Part shown: positions 1-12,855 of the stretch, piece by piece | Position numbering within the stretch: position 1 is the first letter of the stretch | Layout: each line of letters opens with the position of its first letter | NCBI GenBank assembly: GCA_000231825.2 | Contig: JH720304.1 | Span: forward strand, 472,724 to 536,723 | Source of the DNA: Tetrahymena elliotti 4EA | Lineage: Eukaryota > Ciliophora > Oligohymenophorea > Hymenostomatida > Tetrahymenidae | Direction: 5' to 3' | DNA length: 64,000 nucleotides | The notes under the pieces: model-generated | Database searches by the model: none | The model's input: only the letters and a program-made list of their open reading frames with translations | Told to the model about the DNA's origin: nothing | Translations under genes and position numbers: made by a program

Positions 1-533
1 TTTTCTAATAATAAAATATTAAATTAAAGATTTAAAATTTTCTGAGTTACAAAAAAAGAAATATTTCAATAGAAAATATCCCTTCAAATCAAATGAATCT
101 AAAAATTTGATACAGAATATATAATAATTATATTTCTCTTTTAATATATAAATTATATACTAAAATTTATTTACATGAAGAGTATGCTTGTCTATTATAG
201 CTTAGATATTTAAATAATTTATTTTTATGACATTAATATAAATTTTAGAAACAAAATGGTCTTATTTATGTAAGAATACTCTTTTAATTTTGTAAATTAA
301 TTTTAAATGGTTTCTCCTCAATATACAGATGTAAAAAATTATGCTTTATTTTTGTTAAATTATTGAAAATAATCAAATCTTAAAAAATAAAACAAAAAAT
401 AATTTAAATTTGTTAAATTAATTATTTTTTTGGTTTCTAAAAAAAACAAATTTATTTTAATAAACAGATTAAGTTAATTATTTTATTATTAAAATTAGAA
501 TAAAATATTTGAGATATGAATATTGATTAAACT
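1..533. other. A+T-rich intergenic sequence
   Basis: Very A+T-rich sequence downstream of the minus-strand gene that stops at 534-536. I see no open frame with coding character, no repeat and no RNA-like structure here. Confidence 0.5.
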
Positions 534-1197
534 TCAATTAATTAATTTAATTTTTTTTAATTCTCTACAGAATTCACATTAAAAAACAATTTTTGTTCCT
601 AATTTTTTGCAGAAGCACTTTAATTCTAGTTATTTATCTTTGAATTCCTTTTTCAATTTTTCAAACCTTTCCTCCTCCATTTTTTTTTGCAGGATTTCTT
701 ATTCGGCCTGAGAAATAATTTGGAAATAAATACTTTTTTTAGATATTAATGAAATTACTTAGAATATTTTCTTTTTCATTTGTGTCCTTTCTTCTTCTAT
801 ATATTTTTCTTCATCTAAAGATTAGTTTCGATTATCTAAAATGTCGATTTATTCTTCATCCTCAGAAATAGCTCTGTTTACTATATCTTCAATATCCTCA
901 TATATATTTCCAACTTTTTTTCGATTAGTTAGTGCTTAAATTCTATCTAAGTTTTCCTTTTTATTAGCAACAAAATAAATATTAGCCATATTCTTTATTC
1001 ATCATTGAAAAAGTAATCAATAATTCTACTTTCGATGAACTCTTTTTTAAGAATGTATGTCCATCAATTTATATGATCTTTTTTTCTTTAGCTTAAGATT
1101 AGTTTAATAAGAATGATTAAAACTTATTTTAAATATTTTATTATATTTTATTTTTAGGTATCCTCTTGTTTAATTCAGTAATATCATTAAAGTCCAT
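534..1197 (-). CDS. Hypothetical protein, 191 aa, with C-terminal cysteine pairs
   Basis: I do not recognise this protein. In the ciliate code the minus strand reads from an ATG at 1197 to a TGA at 534-536 in three exons. The second intron is a typical 51-nt GT-AG intron. The first is a proposed 37-nt intron, which moves the frame exactly from the opening segment (MDFNDITELNKRI...) to an acidic one (...YEDIEDIVNRAISEDEEQ). The total of 576 coding bases is divisible by three. The middle and C-terminal part is Glu/Lys-rich and probably coiled-coil. Near the end is CFC, then CEFC 13 residues later, a possible zinc-binding CxC/CxxC arrangement. Without the 37-nt intron the two halves would be frameshifted. 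It diverges from the gene starting at 2500. Confidence 0.6.
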
Positions 1198-2499
1198 TTA
1201 CAATTTAACAAAATCAATCTCTCAAAAACTTAATCCTGTTCCTAAAATTGTTAATAAATATTCGTTATCAAAATGCATTCAATTAATAAAAAAATGTATA
1301 ATTTATGGATATACATAAAACAATATTTAAGATGAGTTTTTTTAATAATTAACATAATTATTTGTAATAAATAAAAAATTAAAATATTTAATTACATTTA
1401 TTTCTAATATCAAAATAAATAATAAACAAATTTATTTTAAAATATTATTAATTATACATTAAAATTAATTTTAATTTTTTATCCTATTTTTAAATCATCA
1501 ATAAAATAAAATTTTTTTCATCTTTATCTTTAATTGAATTAATAAGCTTTAATGTAAAAAATACCATTAAAATGAAAATATAAATCATGAAGTAATTTTA
1601 TTAGATTTGTTTTTATTTATCAGGAAAGTGCAAAAACAGTAGAACTTTATTTAAATAAAAAAAGAATTCTGTTTTATGCATGGCCATTCATTTTAATTAA
1701 AAATGTAAAATATTTGAAAAGTGACTCAAAAATGATGAGGTAATTAATTGATAAAGGAAGAATTTTTTAATTATAAATATTACCACTAAATTGATTGCTA
1801 CAATTCTTTATTTGAATTGATTTATGCATAAATATAATTAATTAATTTACCACAAAAAAATTGATTATGATCAAAACTTGTTACTCTCAATTTTATTTAT
1901 TTACTGAATTACTAATTTTTTTTATCATTTTTAAAAATGATTTATTTTATGTAATAGATAATGGTTATTTATCTAAAAATTAATTTTTTTACATTAAAGT
2001 ACTTATCAGCCATTAAATATACCAAAAAAATAAATTTTATCCTTTCTTCTTTTTCTACATTCTATAAAATTAATTACATAAACTGTAACATTCATATTAA
2101 ATTAAACGAGTAATTCAGTCGTAATTTAATATAAAAATTGTGGTCTGGTTAATATCTAAAAATGATGCTTATGAAAAGGTATTCCTTACGATTTGTAAGT
2201 CAATTGCAATCTAATTATTTAGAGATGTAATTATATATTGATGAATCAAGTTCAAAAAACAAATTTTGCCACAAAATTAATATTTTAATCAAGTAATTGA
2301 AACAAGATATAAGCAAATAAGTAGAAGAGGAGAACAAAAAGAGAAAGAAATAAGATTTTATTTCAATAGAAATAATTTATAACTATTATTCAAATACTTA
2401 AATAAAATACGAAGTAAATATATTATAAAGATACAAACAACTAATAATATCATTTTTTTACAACTTCTAAACCTATTCCGTATTAAAAACCATTTTTAG
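1198..2499. other. Shared upstream region of two divergent genes
   Basis: About 1.3 kb of A+T-rich sequence between the minus-strand gene starting at 1197 and the plus-strand gene starting at 2500. It should contain both promoters, but I can point to no defined element. The frame of the downstream gene is open from 2245, yet it has no ATG before 2500. Confidence 0.5.
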
Positions 2500-5400
2500 A
2501 TGATAGATAATAATTATTCTAAAACACATTATTTAAAATTTAATGTTAGATATAATAGCATCAAGAACTCCAGTTATAGGTAATTACAGAGTAAAGAAAC
2601 TTAAATAAAATAATCTAGCCAACAAGTAAACCTAGAGGAAAATAAGAAGGTCAATCATTGGACAGATCTCTTTAGTAATAAAAGAAATAGCATTGAAAAA
2701 GAGAATAAAAGCATAAATAGCAACTTGCTAGATTTATTAAGATAGCCAAATATGTAATAAAATAATCAAATTTAACCATAAAACACTTCTGCTACAAGCC
2801 TGTTAGAGTTAGGAAACCAAAAGTACTAATAAGATTTTTATCAGTCATTGGATAATCACCATAAATAAAATAAAATATACAAATCCATAAGTTCTTTAAA
2901 TATTGATAATATAAGGAGAAATATTATTTAAGAGAAAAATAATCAAAACATAAAGTTTGTTTTTCATCCATAGAGATAAAGAGAAAGATCATACACAGAT
3001 GTGTAATCATACTCTTAAGCTAAAATTCCTTAGTTGAGATAAAAAGTGTATTTACCTGAGTCTAATTACAAAACTGTGTAGCTAATTAAAGGAGACTCAG
3101 CATAAAATAGTAGAGATTATCAATCATTAAGAGATGTAAATCAAAGATAGCAGTACACTGCCTATGTCTAAGGTAAGCAGATGGATATAATTCATATTTA
3201 TGGATAAAATAAAAATGGCTTACCTTCTAAAGCCTAATAGAACTTTCTTTATTAGAAACCTCTCTATAATAATCATCCACATCTTAAATCTGAGCATTAG
3301 TTATTATAGAATTCATATAAAGATTTAAGAGGAAACCTTTCTTCTTAGAGAGTTAATAAACATGATTAATATAGTGAGATCTCTTATTAAAATCTTTAAT
3401 CTGCCAGGACGTAAGGAGGAAGTGATTTAGATTTTACCAATAACAATAATAAATTGAATTAAAATAGCTATTGTATTTTACAAAAACATACTTCTTCAAT
3501 AGATAAGCTACCATCTATTTACTAAACTTAGTCTAATTCTCCTAAAAAGACAAAAGCACCTCATTATGAAGACCCATATGATTTTAACCTCAACACAAGA
3601 TCTCTAAGCAGTTAAGGATCTAGACAGATTTTAAAATATTATAAAGTACAAAAACAATTGACTGATGCTGAAAAAGTTGTAGAAAAGTAAAAAAGAAGAA
3701 TAAAAATGTTCAAAACAGGTAGCATGGTAGCTACTAAACCAAATTTTATTGTAGACTAATATTCTACAGTAACAGGTGAGTAAGAAGACAATAAAATTGA
3801 ATAAAGTTCTCCTTCATACTCGAAAATTGACTACAATAGTGCATAAAGCTAAAATAATGGTATGTCTCCTAATATTTCTCATTAATTTGGTCTTCCTTAA
3901 ATAAATGAAAGTGAATTTTCACTGAGTCCTATCTTATATCATGCAACTAATCCAAAAAGTATTTAAAATACTGCAGGTTAAGCAGACTTTCAAACATATG
4001 CAAAAATTGATGAATAAAAATCTCTTGTAAGTTTTTATTATTAAATAAACTCTTTTTTTATTTTTACATTTCTAGGATTAATAAAACGATAAAGGTAACT
4101 ATTAAGATTAAGAAAAAAATCAAAAGAAAAATGAATAAGATAATCAATTAAAAAAGAATTTGCCTCAATACATTTCTCCAGAGTATAAAATACTTGAGAA
4201 AGAAGACTTTGAACATTTAAATTATGAGAAAAGCAAAGAAAATATTGATAACAATAACTTAAATTCTCCATCTAAAAAGAAAATTAAAGTCATTTCTAAA
4301 TTAAGTAATTTGTAAGGTGCCTCTGTTCTCTCTAAGATTATTTCAGACAGAGATAGTAACAATTCAAAAGCTTAGAAGCACAAGTATATCGATCCCTTAG
4401 AAGATGTTTATTTAGATTTATCCCCAGATGGAGCTTTCTCTAAACTTACATTGACACAAGACAAGGAAATATTAAATGCAAGAGCATATTATTAAAAAAC
4501 AGGAAAAGGCTATGACTTTTAAATCAAAAGAATTTCAAGTTTAGATAGTGTTTTTCCTGAAAAAGAAATAAAAAGGATTATTGAAATAAATATTAACAGT
4601 AAAGTGAGAGAATAATATTTGAATTTTAGAGGTGAGTCGATTATTCGTGTTGCTAAATTAGATGAATTTGAGCTGGAAAAATAATTCAATTCTATAGTCT
4701 TGGAAAGAGAAACGAAAGGAAAAGGGTAATTTTTTCCTAGAAATACTTATTTATATAGAAAATTCATCATAGAATAATTTGACAGGTTTTATTTTCTTTA
4801 AGATTAAATTGTCTCATATGTTGTTTAAAAAGAAGCCCTCTCGGAACATTAATTCAAAAGTATGATGCTTAATTTGCTAGATATCATTCTTTCTAAAAGA
4901 ATTACAAAAATCTCACATGATAATGTAGTTTTTTGTGTTGCTGATCAAAAATTTTATTGTATGGACAGACTCTATAATTATGTTCCAATGGATGAAACTA
5001 CTGAATAAAATGATCCTTATTAGAATTATTAAAATTAACCAAGCTAAATTTAAGATGGTGGTTAGGACTAAAAGAATTACTAGATTCTTTAGGATTTAAT
5101 TGACTTAATAATTTAAATTAAATTCTAAACATTCTCTAGAAATCAATTAAGATAATAGCAATAAATATCAAGTATTAAATCTCCATTTTTAGCCTACCTA
5201 ATTAAAGAACTTCAAACTGCTATATCTTTGTAAGAATAAATATCGCAACAATAAAAACTTGGTTAGAGTAATATTAAGAAAATAAATATCTTTACTTAAT
5301 TAGAGAACATCCGTAAAAATATATTTAAGCATCATCTTGAAGCTCATGATGTTATAAAAAGAGATGGAGACATATTTTCACACCATATTCACATGAAACC

Positions 5401-8247
5401 ACGTCGTTTTAGAGAATTTATTGACATGCTTTACTATGGTTCTGATATTTATGTAGATTAAAATATTTTAGCAAATCATTCATAGATTGATGATAATTAA
5501 TAAAGAGATTCTCTTGGATCAGAAGATAGATCTAAAGGATCTGATTCACCAGATCAATCATAAAGTTCTTTCAGTTAATATGAATCTTCAGTAAGATTAT
5601 CAAGCAATTTGAAAGATGCAGTCAAAAAAACTCAAAAGAAAAGTTTGTAAGAAATATTGTTTGATTAAGCTAGATCAAAGAGAGATAATCATAAAATAAT
5701 AGAGTATGGAAATAATATTTTCCCAAAGAGATAAATTACAAAATCTAACTTAGATCGCCTTTATGCTTACATAGAAGCTAAGTTAGAACTAAAAGATTAC
5801 AATGACATAAATTTTTACATGAGTAAATTTGTATAAATTTGTAGCGAAGAAAATCCTTCAAGCTAAAAATATGCAAAAATACAGCTTCAATTAGCTCAGT
5901 TCAACTTTCTTACAGACATGAACCTTTCAGCAACTATTTTAATTTGTATTTATATTGAAAAGAAATTTTAAAATCTTGAGAAATTTGATCTTGATAAATC
6001 ACTTTCATACAACTAACTTATGAGCGAACTCTCTGAAAAGACGAAAATTGAAGATTTTGAAATAACATTTTTAAAGGAGACTTGTCATCTACTTTAGAAC
6101 TCTGAAAATTTAGAAATGTATTCTCAATCTCTTTACAAAGTAGGTAAATGGTATCTTCATTAAGATAAACTAGAAGCAAGTCTTTCATACTTATATGAAA
6201 GTATCAAACTCAGCTAGGATGAAAATTTCAAATAAAATTGCACTAAGATTATTTCAAATGTAAAAGTAAGTTAGAAAAAATTCAAAGTAATTTTTATTTC
6301 TAACTTATTCTTTAACTCACAAAAAATCTCTCTTGAAAAATAATTAACATAATTTCTCCACCCTGTTTTGATAAAAAGAAAATTTTTTAATCATTTATTG
6401 CCAACATTTTTTAAAAATCTTTCTAAAAAAATTTGGAAATTTTTCTTTCTGTAATTGAAAGTTGACAGTATTTAATTTTTTATTTATTAAAAGCTGCTCA
6501 GTTAGAGTTAAAATCTTCAGAAAAATGTGAAAGAAGCATATGATTTTTACAGCAAGAAGAATATAGGAGAGGTGTAAAACAGATTAGAAAAAATAAGCAA
6601 AGAACTAGGAGATATTTATCATTTAAAAGAGAGATAAGTTATTGATATATTTTACTTAACAGCTAAAGAATAAATTAAATATGATGAGACTGCTACCAAG
6701 GGAGGTAATAACTTTGATCTTTTTTAGGGTTATGCCAACTCTAGTGGTATTTATAGCCAAGAAGAGCTTAATAATTGTTCTATCGAAATTTTAGGAATAT
6801 ATGGGGATTTATATTTTAAAGATAAGAGATATATAGAAGCTTTTTTGGAGTATTTTTCTAAATTAACTCATATAAATAATAATACACATGAAGAATTTGA
6901 GTCAACACTTTGGAAAATAGCTTAAATAATTTTTGAGTTAAACTAAGGTGAATACCTTTATTCTATTTTAAATTGCATGAATACTAATACCTAGATATAC
7001 AGAGCTATAGAAGTTTTATACTTACTTTCTAAATCTATAGTTATATTCAATGAAGTAGAATCTAATCTATACTCTTAAGCATCTACTAATTATAACTCAA
7101 CTTATCTATTAAATAAAGCTCTAGTTTAAATAGAGCATGCAAAATAAATTGGATAGAAAAATTCTCTTGTAAAACTTTAAGTTCAGCTGAAAATACTTGA
7201 TGTAGAGTATTAAATTATTCAAAAATTAGGAGATCCCCAAATAGTCTAACAAAAAATTGACAATGTTAAAGAAAGATTTGAAATTAAAATGACAAATGAA
7301 GAATTATTTTTACTCTTTTAAGAATATATAAATATCTATTTAATAGACTCATCTCCACTTTTTGATGTAAATTTCTTTAGCAAATGTGAAAAAGCTGCTG
7401 AAATGGCCATCACATATTAATTCTACTCCCATGGTATAAAAGGTAATACATTTTTTAATTTTAAGATGATAGCATTTAATTAATAATTAACATACTACCA
7501 ATTCTAATAATTCTTTATATTTTATCACTTAGTTATTTAGTTGATATAAACTTTATTTATTAAATAGATATTGAGATTTGCTTGAATTTGAAAGTTGAAC
7601 TTGCATTAAATGATATTTCTAATGAGGTGAAAGGTGTCCTATAAATATTAGAAAAGATAACTGATGAGAGTTAAATAAATAAATGCTTGGACTTGATTTC
7701 AAATAAACTTGACAATATAGAAGATGATGATTAGCTTTTGCAATTCATTTTAAAGTTTGTTGAATTAAGCAATTAAAAAGAAAAGGTTATTAATTTAATC
7801 AGATAAAACTCAAACTTCATTTATAAAATGTATAAAAATTCTTTAAATCAATAAATTATTGATGTACTCTGTAAGAAAACTTATCTTTATGGATAATAAT
7901 AAGATTATAGTGAGTGTTTGTATCTAAATGAACAAATATTAGAAAATTTGCTAATAAATGAAATTTAGAATTCGATGCTAATCTGTAAAGTTAGTTTATT
8001 TTCAATAAAAATAGGTTATTTATAAAATAAATCTGACCAAGAAATATTAAACTTTTGGGAATAATTTTTTGCCCATCTTATTAACTTATCTAAGCAACCT
8101 CAATTAAAGCAAAGTGCTTTCTCTCAAGTAAAATAGTTAACCAATTAAATAATAGGTGATAAAGTCAATATTTTCAAAAATCAATTTTCAAATTATCTTC
8201 AACAAAATAAAATTACTAACACACAACTTTTTGAACTCACAAAATGA
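2500..8247 (+). CDS. Large helical-repeat-like protein, 1,781 aa
   Basis: A large protein I cannot assign to a family. Four exons are joined by introns at 4027-4075, 6266-6493 and 7443-7567. The joined frame runs from the first in-frame ATG (2500) to TGA 8245-8247 with no other TGA, and 5,346 coding bases close exactly. Residues 1 to about 500 are low-complexity, rich in Gln/Asn/Ser. A folded region follows (around FPRNTYLYRKFIIEQFDRFYF and ILSKRITKISHDNVVFC), then a Ser/Asp-rich linker (GSEDRSKGSDSPDQ). The C-terminal 700 residues are almost purely helical and pair-like (DRLYAYIEAKLELKDY; YKVGKWYLHQDKLEASLSYL), resembling divergent TPR/Sel1-type solenoids. I infer a scaffold role from the repeats only. 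Confidence 0.85.
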
Positions 8248-9112
8248 TAAATAAATAAAATTTCATACATTTATGTTGCTAAATTATTACTAAAACTTAC
8301 TTATAAATATTTATAACTTTATTTTAGCTTTTTTATTATTATCTTTAATAAATTATTTCTTTTATTTTTAATTTTTTAACAAAAAAGGAAATTTATTTTT
8401 ATAAAAAGGTTCTTGTATTAATTTTAAAACTTATTCCCATATTAAGATTTTTGACAAAATTCTTAAAAAATTAATCATTAAATTATTATATACAAATTTT
8501 TTTGACCTTGAAAATTGAATAAATAGCTAAAATATTTACACAAAAAATAAGTTCTTGTAATGAGTTAAACACCATAAATATGTTTATTGTCTCTTCTCTA
8601 CTTCTAATTCATGCTTCAAGAAATAAATTTGACTTTATGGGTTCTGTTCATCTTTGTTATCTGTTTTCTGCTGTTTGAATAATTGAAAATCTCAAAGTTT
8701 TAAATATCAATTTGTAATTTTGTTATTTTTATAGTGTTTTTTTTTTGATATTTGGCTTAATATTCAATCCAAGAATCCAAGTAGAGAAGTACTTATTCTA
8801 ATTTATATTTTTGATTTAATCTTCAAATAATTGAAAATAATAAATAGATTTAAGAATATGGAGACTTAAATAAGATGTTAGGAATCAAGTTAAATAGAAA
8901 TAAAATGCTTTCTTAATTGTTACATTCATAAATTTTTGAGGTAGTTTGTTTATAGATATTATGGATTTTAATTAAAATATATTTTGAAAATCTAATTATT
9001 TGACTTATTAAATAAATATAAATCCATTTAAAGATATCAAAAAATTTGCTCAGATTTATTTAGATAAATATAAACATTAATTTAATTAATATTAAAAAAT
9101 CATTGATTAGAA
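8248..9112. other. Intergenic region with one weak minus-strand ORF
   Basis: A+T-rich gap between two plus-strand genes. On the minus strand a frame ending at TGA 8263-8265 is open for about 140 codons. It includes a coding-like stretch (DNKDEQNPQSQIYFLKHELE) near 8560-8670, but I find no convincing start or upstream exon. At this base composition an open frame of that size can arise by chance, so I do not call it a gene. Confidence 0.3.
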
Positions 9113-9601
9113 ATGATCTTTAGTAAATTAGTTCAAAATACATTTAAAAGCCTTAATAATAAGTAGAAGGCAAGTTTATTCTTCAATAAAAAAGATATGT
9201 TTATAGATCCAGAAAGCAAGAAAATTAGGATTAGCGAATTATCTCCTTACCTTCTTGGAGGACTTGTAGGAGTAAGCTGGATATTTATTCTTTATTTTTG
9301 GTATACATCTGAAGATAGAATGAGAATTAGGGCTCAAAAATATTTAGATTAAAACACTTAAATGACCCAGTTTAAAAGCGCTGAAGCCGAAAAACCAGAA
9401 GAATATAGATAAGAATATGTAAATAAGAATATTAGGTTGAATAAATGATAAAATCTATTATTTTTAATAAATAAGATTGATAAATAAAAAAGAAAGTACA
9501 AGCAACTAGTAGATTCTAGAAAAAAAGACGAATTTTAAGAGAAATAGATCTACGAAGATTATAAAAAATTTGTTGCTAATGATCAGAAAGAAGATGATTG
9601 A
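9113..9601 (+). CDS. Small single-pass membrane protein, 143 aa
   Basis: Two exons are separated by a 57-nt intron (9419-9475), and the spliced frame closes exactly at TGA 9599-9601. Without splicing the frame would end early at 9446-9448; splicing adds a charged, clearly protein-like tail (YKQLVDSRKKDEFQEKQ). A basic N-terminal stretch (about residues 1-40) precedes one hydrophobic segment near residues 45-65 (YLLGGLVGVSWIFILYFWY), followed by a long hydrophilic helical tail. This layout is common among small accessory subunits of mitochondrial inner-membrane complexes in ciliates, but the sequence alone does not prove location or role. Function unknown. Confidence 0.75.
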
Positions 9602-10983
9602 ATAAAAATTAATTATTTTTTTATTCAACTTATTTAATATTCTTTATTTTATTAAATATTTTATAAATTTGTTTTCTTTATATTTTCATTAATTTTTTTT
9701 TTAAAAAAAAACATTTTCATTTCTTTTTAAATTTTTTGTTAAGATATTCCATAATACATTAATAGTTTTTTGTAATTTAAAAAAATCTTAAATTTAATAT
9801 AATTTCAACATGCTTTTTCCAGTTTAAAATTAATGTTTTCAATTCAAATTTTATTTAAAACGATATAAATTTTTAATTTTGTTTTTAAAACACATGATAT
9901 GATCTTTGGAATTTAAATAAATTTTAACTAAATATTGCAATGAATAGTTTTTTGTCATTTAAAAATAGATAAAATAAATTTTTAATTTAATATTATTTCA
10001 ACATGTTTTTTATTGATTAAAATTAATGTTCTAAATAAATGTTTTAGAATTTTTAATTTCTTATTTGAAAGACATAAAATCCAAATTGAAATTTAAAGAA
10101 ATTTTGACTTATTTTTATGATTTTTAAGGTTGGTTATCCTTGAAAAGTTTTTTATCATTTAAAAACAATAAATAAATTTTAATTTTAAAATAATATTAGC
10201 ACTTTTTTTTTATTAGATTAAAATTAATTTCCTTAAATAAAATTTTATTATTCAAAATTTTTTAGAATTTTTAATTTCTTATTTAAAAGACATGAAAAAG
10301 TAATTGAAATTTAAAGAAATTTTGACTTTTAGCATTGATTTGAATCGATATTGGTGAATAAAGATTTAGATTTGAGCTAAATTATTATTAAAAAACTGCA
10401 TAAAAAATGAATAGCTTTTAAATCCATTTGAAAGAAAAATATAACTGGAAAAAAATCTAAGCAAGCCATAAATAGCTCTATTGAGTTTTAACATAAGATA
10501 AAGAAAGCTAATGTGAAAGGAAACTAACTCTCTGAAATGGTGTGAGACAATAAAAGCTACAAGGCATTTAATTGAATGTTTTGTATAGCTTGAATATGCA
10601 AAAAACAATAAATTAATAATGAGTTTGATTTTGATTGAATTAATGAATTTATTTATTTATTTTGTTTTATTGATTGATGAATAAAATCTAAGTAAAAACA
10701 TAAATAATAATTAATTGAATATATAATTTATATATTTTAAACAGTTTTAATAAGGTCGGTCACTTAGTAAATACAAATAAGGAAATAAAGCCTAAAATCT
10801 GGCAGCAAATACTGAGTAAAAATTTTACTTTCTATTCAAGCATTTTCATTAATGGCACTTACATAATAATTCTTTATAGAATAAATTAAAATTAGATTCA
10901 AAATAAAGCAGAAAACCAACCGAAAGGAAATCATTAGTTAGTTTTAGTCATCGAATCAGAATAATTATCATAAAAACGAATCA
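9602..10983. other. Intergenic region containing a triplicated 170-190 bp block
   Basis: Long noncoding interval. The main structure is the degenerate triplicate listed at 9758-10332. Between 10366 and 10608 there are open frames on both strands, but none has consistent coding character. The frame of the downstream gene is also open upstream to 10816 with another ATG at 10852. Confidence 0.5.
9758..10332. repeat. Three degenerate tandem copies of a ~170-190 bp block
   Basis: Copies lie at roughly 9758-9930, 9941-10115 and 10143-10332. In the same order each carries a GTTTTTTxTxATTTAAAAA-like opening, an AAAATTAATxTT segment and a GAATTTTTAATTTxTTATTT segment. Each then has a GACATxA motif and a GAAATTTAAAxAAATTTT ending. 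Copies two and three are the closest pair. No open frame follows the period, so this looks like duplicated intergenic DNA. Confidence 0.65.
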
Positions 10984-12095
10984 ATGAGCCATTTAAAATA
11001 CTCTTAATCTAGTTAAAACTTTAACCACATGCCTCCAATTGATACTAAAAAGTCATAAATTACTGATTTTTCTTAAAGCACTCGTTTATAATACATGGGA
11101 GACAAAAAATCATAAAAGTCAGCTGCATTTTTCAGAGACACTAGAGTTTCTTCATGCTCATATATTTCTTTGAAGGGTGGAGTCCCCAGAGCTATTCCTT
11201 ATTATGGTTCTCCCACTAAAACTTATGCCGATACAATGTCAAAGAGTTCATATATTTAATCTCTTAACCAGTAAAAATTTAAGTCACAAAATCATCAAAT
11301 ATCATTCAATAGACTGAATTTTTAGCATATTTACCTGATTTGAATTAAGTTGATTCAAACAAAAACTGATTTATCATCAACAAAAGAACTTTTTCTTAAA
11401 AAGAAGTTACATTCTTTTAATTAAACATCTTTAAAAATGTAATACAAACTACTGCAAATAGAATATTTAAATGAATTTTGTTTGATAAAAAATACATTTT
11501 ATTTAATCAACTTATAATAAGGCAAGTATGTGAACTTTTTCATTTAAGAGCGTAATTAAATTTTATTAAACTCATTCAATATTTTTAATTAATTAGTGAT
11601 ACCTATAAAGTAAGACCCTACTAGCATGTAGGTATGAGCTAAAAATTGCTTGAACCCTATCACCCTAATTCTTATAGAAACCGTTTACCCGTTCCTGATG
11701 CTCCTCCTCAATTTAGCAATGCTTCTTAAATCGAAGTAGGAGATAGATCGTAAAAATTTAATTAAACTACATTGAATCATGTTAAAAACAAAATTAAGTG
11801 CATGCATGAATTAATAAATAAAAAAGCATACTCATGGCATAATAAATTAGAGATATATTTATCAATTTTTTTGCAAATCAAATAAATAAATAAATTTTTA
11901 TTTACTGGAAGAATATTTGTTCTACTTTTTATATTTCAAACTATTTTTTTAAAAATATTTAGTGAAGTTAACCAGAGAAGATTCGTTAGTTAATCTAAAA
12001 ATGTATATGGAAATTTTGGTAAATTTGATCCTGTTAGCAATCCAGGTATTTTAGCTGCTAAGACCAAATGGCACCATCACCTCTAAGGTAAATGA
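10984..12095 (+). CDS. Tyrosine/proline-rich protein, 190 aa, possibly ciliary
   Basis: Three exons (introns 11271-11596 and 11750-11962) splice to 573 coding bases ending at TGA 12093-12095. The protein is basic, extended and low in hydrophobic core residues. It has Pro/Tyr/Asn motifs such as GGVPRAIPYYGSPTKTY, PYHPNSYRNRLPVPDAPPQ and a C-terminal NPGILAAKTKWHHH. Extended Tyr/Pro proteins of this size are typical of microtubule inner proteins and other axonemal fillers, and the next gene downstream is a multi-EF-hand protein that could also be ciliary. This is a resemblance in style, not a family match. An in-frame upstream ATG at 10852 would add 44 residues; I prefer 10984 because its downstream sequence looks better folded to the protein's style. 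Confidence 0.65.
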
Positions 12096-12855
12096 AAAAA
12101 ATAGCAGTTAAAATAAAGTGTTGATTGATTCATTTATCATCCAGTTTGAAATAAATAAATAAATAAATTGTCATATAAATTTCTATCAAGTAGGCTTCTC
12201 GAATTATATTTTAGCATTATTAATTTAGTAAATAAATAAGCAAAGTAAATCATCAAGTAAATAAAAATATATATAAACACATAGAATGTATAGCCTTGTT
12301 TGTATTAAGCGTTTTGTTAAATTGCATTCATTCTCTCTTTGTCACTTAAAATACATTTTTAAAAAAAATATTTTTGTTACTACAAAAGCAACAAATATTT
12401 CTATTTTAAATAATATGAAAAAATAAATCTAATTTGAAATTAAGAGTTTGCAACTTATCCTTACCCAAAATCATTTGCTTTTTTAGTTTAATTTTAAAAT
12501 GATTTTTTATCAATTTAAACAAAAAAAGCTTTTTAAAAAATAATAATAATTATGAAAGAAAAGTGAAACCAATTTTAAAAAGATAATGGAACAATGTTAT
12601 TAAATATAAATACTCAATTCAAAATGTTAATTACTTGTTTTTGATAAAGTATATATCCATTCAACGCTTTCTTAATTAATAACTCTTACTTAATAAACAA
12701 AACAATCATTTAATCATCTTTATCTATCATAGAATCAATACTTAAATCTTAATATTATTAACAAGTTTTTTAGTTAAAAAACAAATAATAATAATTCATA
12801 GTTAATTTTTAAATACAATCAAACAACAAATAGAGTTTTAAAATTTAAGGCAATT
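12096..12855. other. A+T-rich intergenic sequence
   Basis: Spacer between two same-strand genes, with short ATAA/AAAT runs. I see no gene, RNA or notable repeat. Confidence 0.5.

Noticed and set aside
4041..4271. Standard-code minus-strand ORF of 76 codons
   Set aside because: It lies antisense to exon 2 of the 1,781-aa gene, whose ciliate-code frame continues through it with intact splicing.
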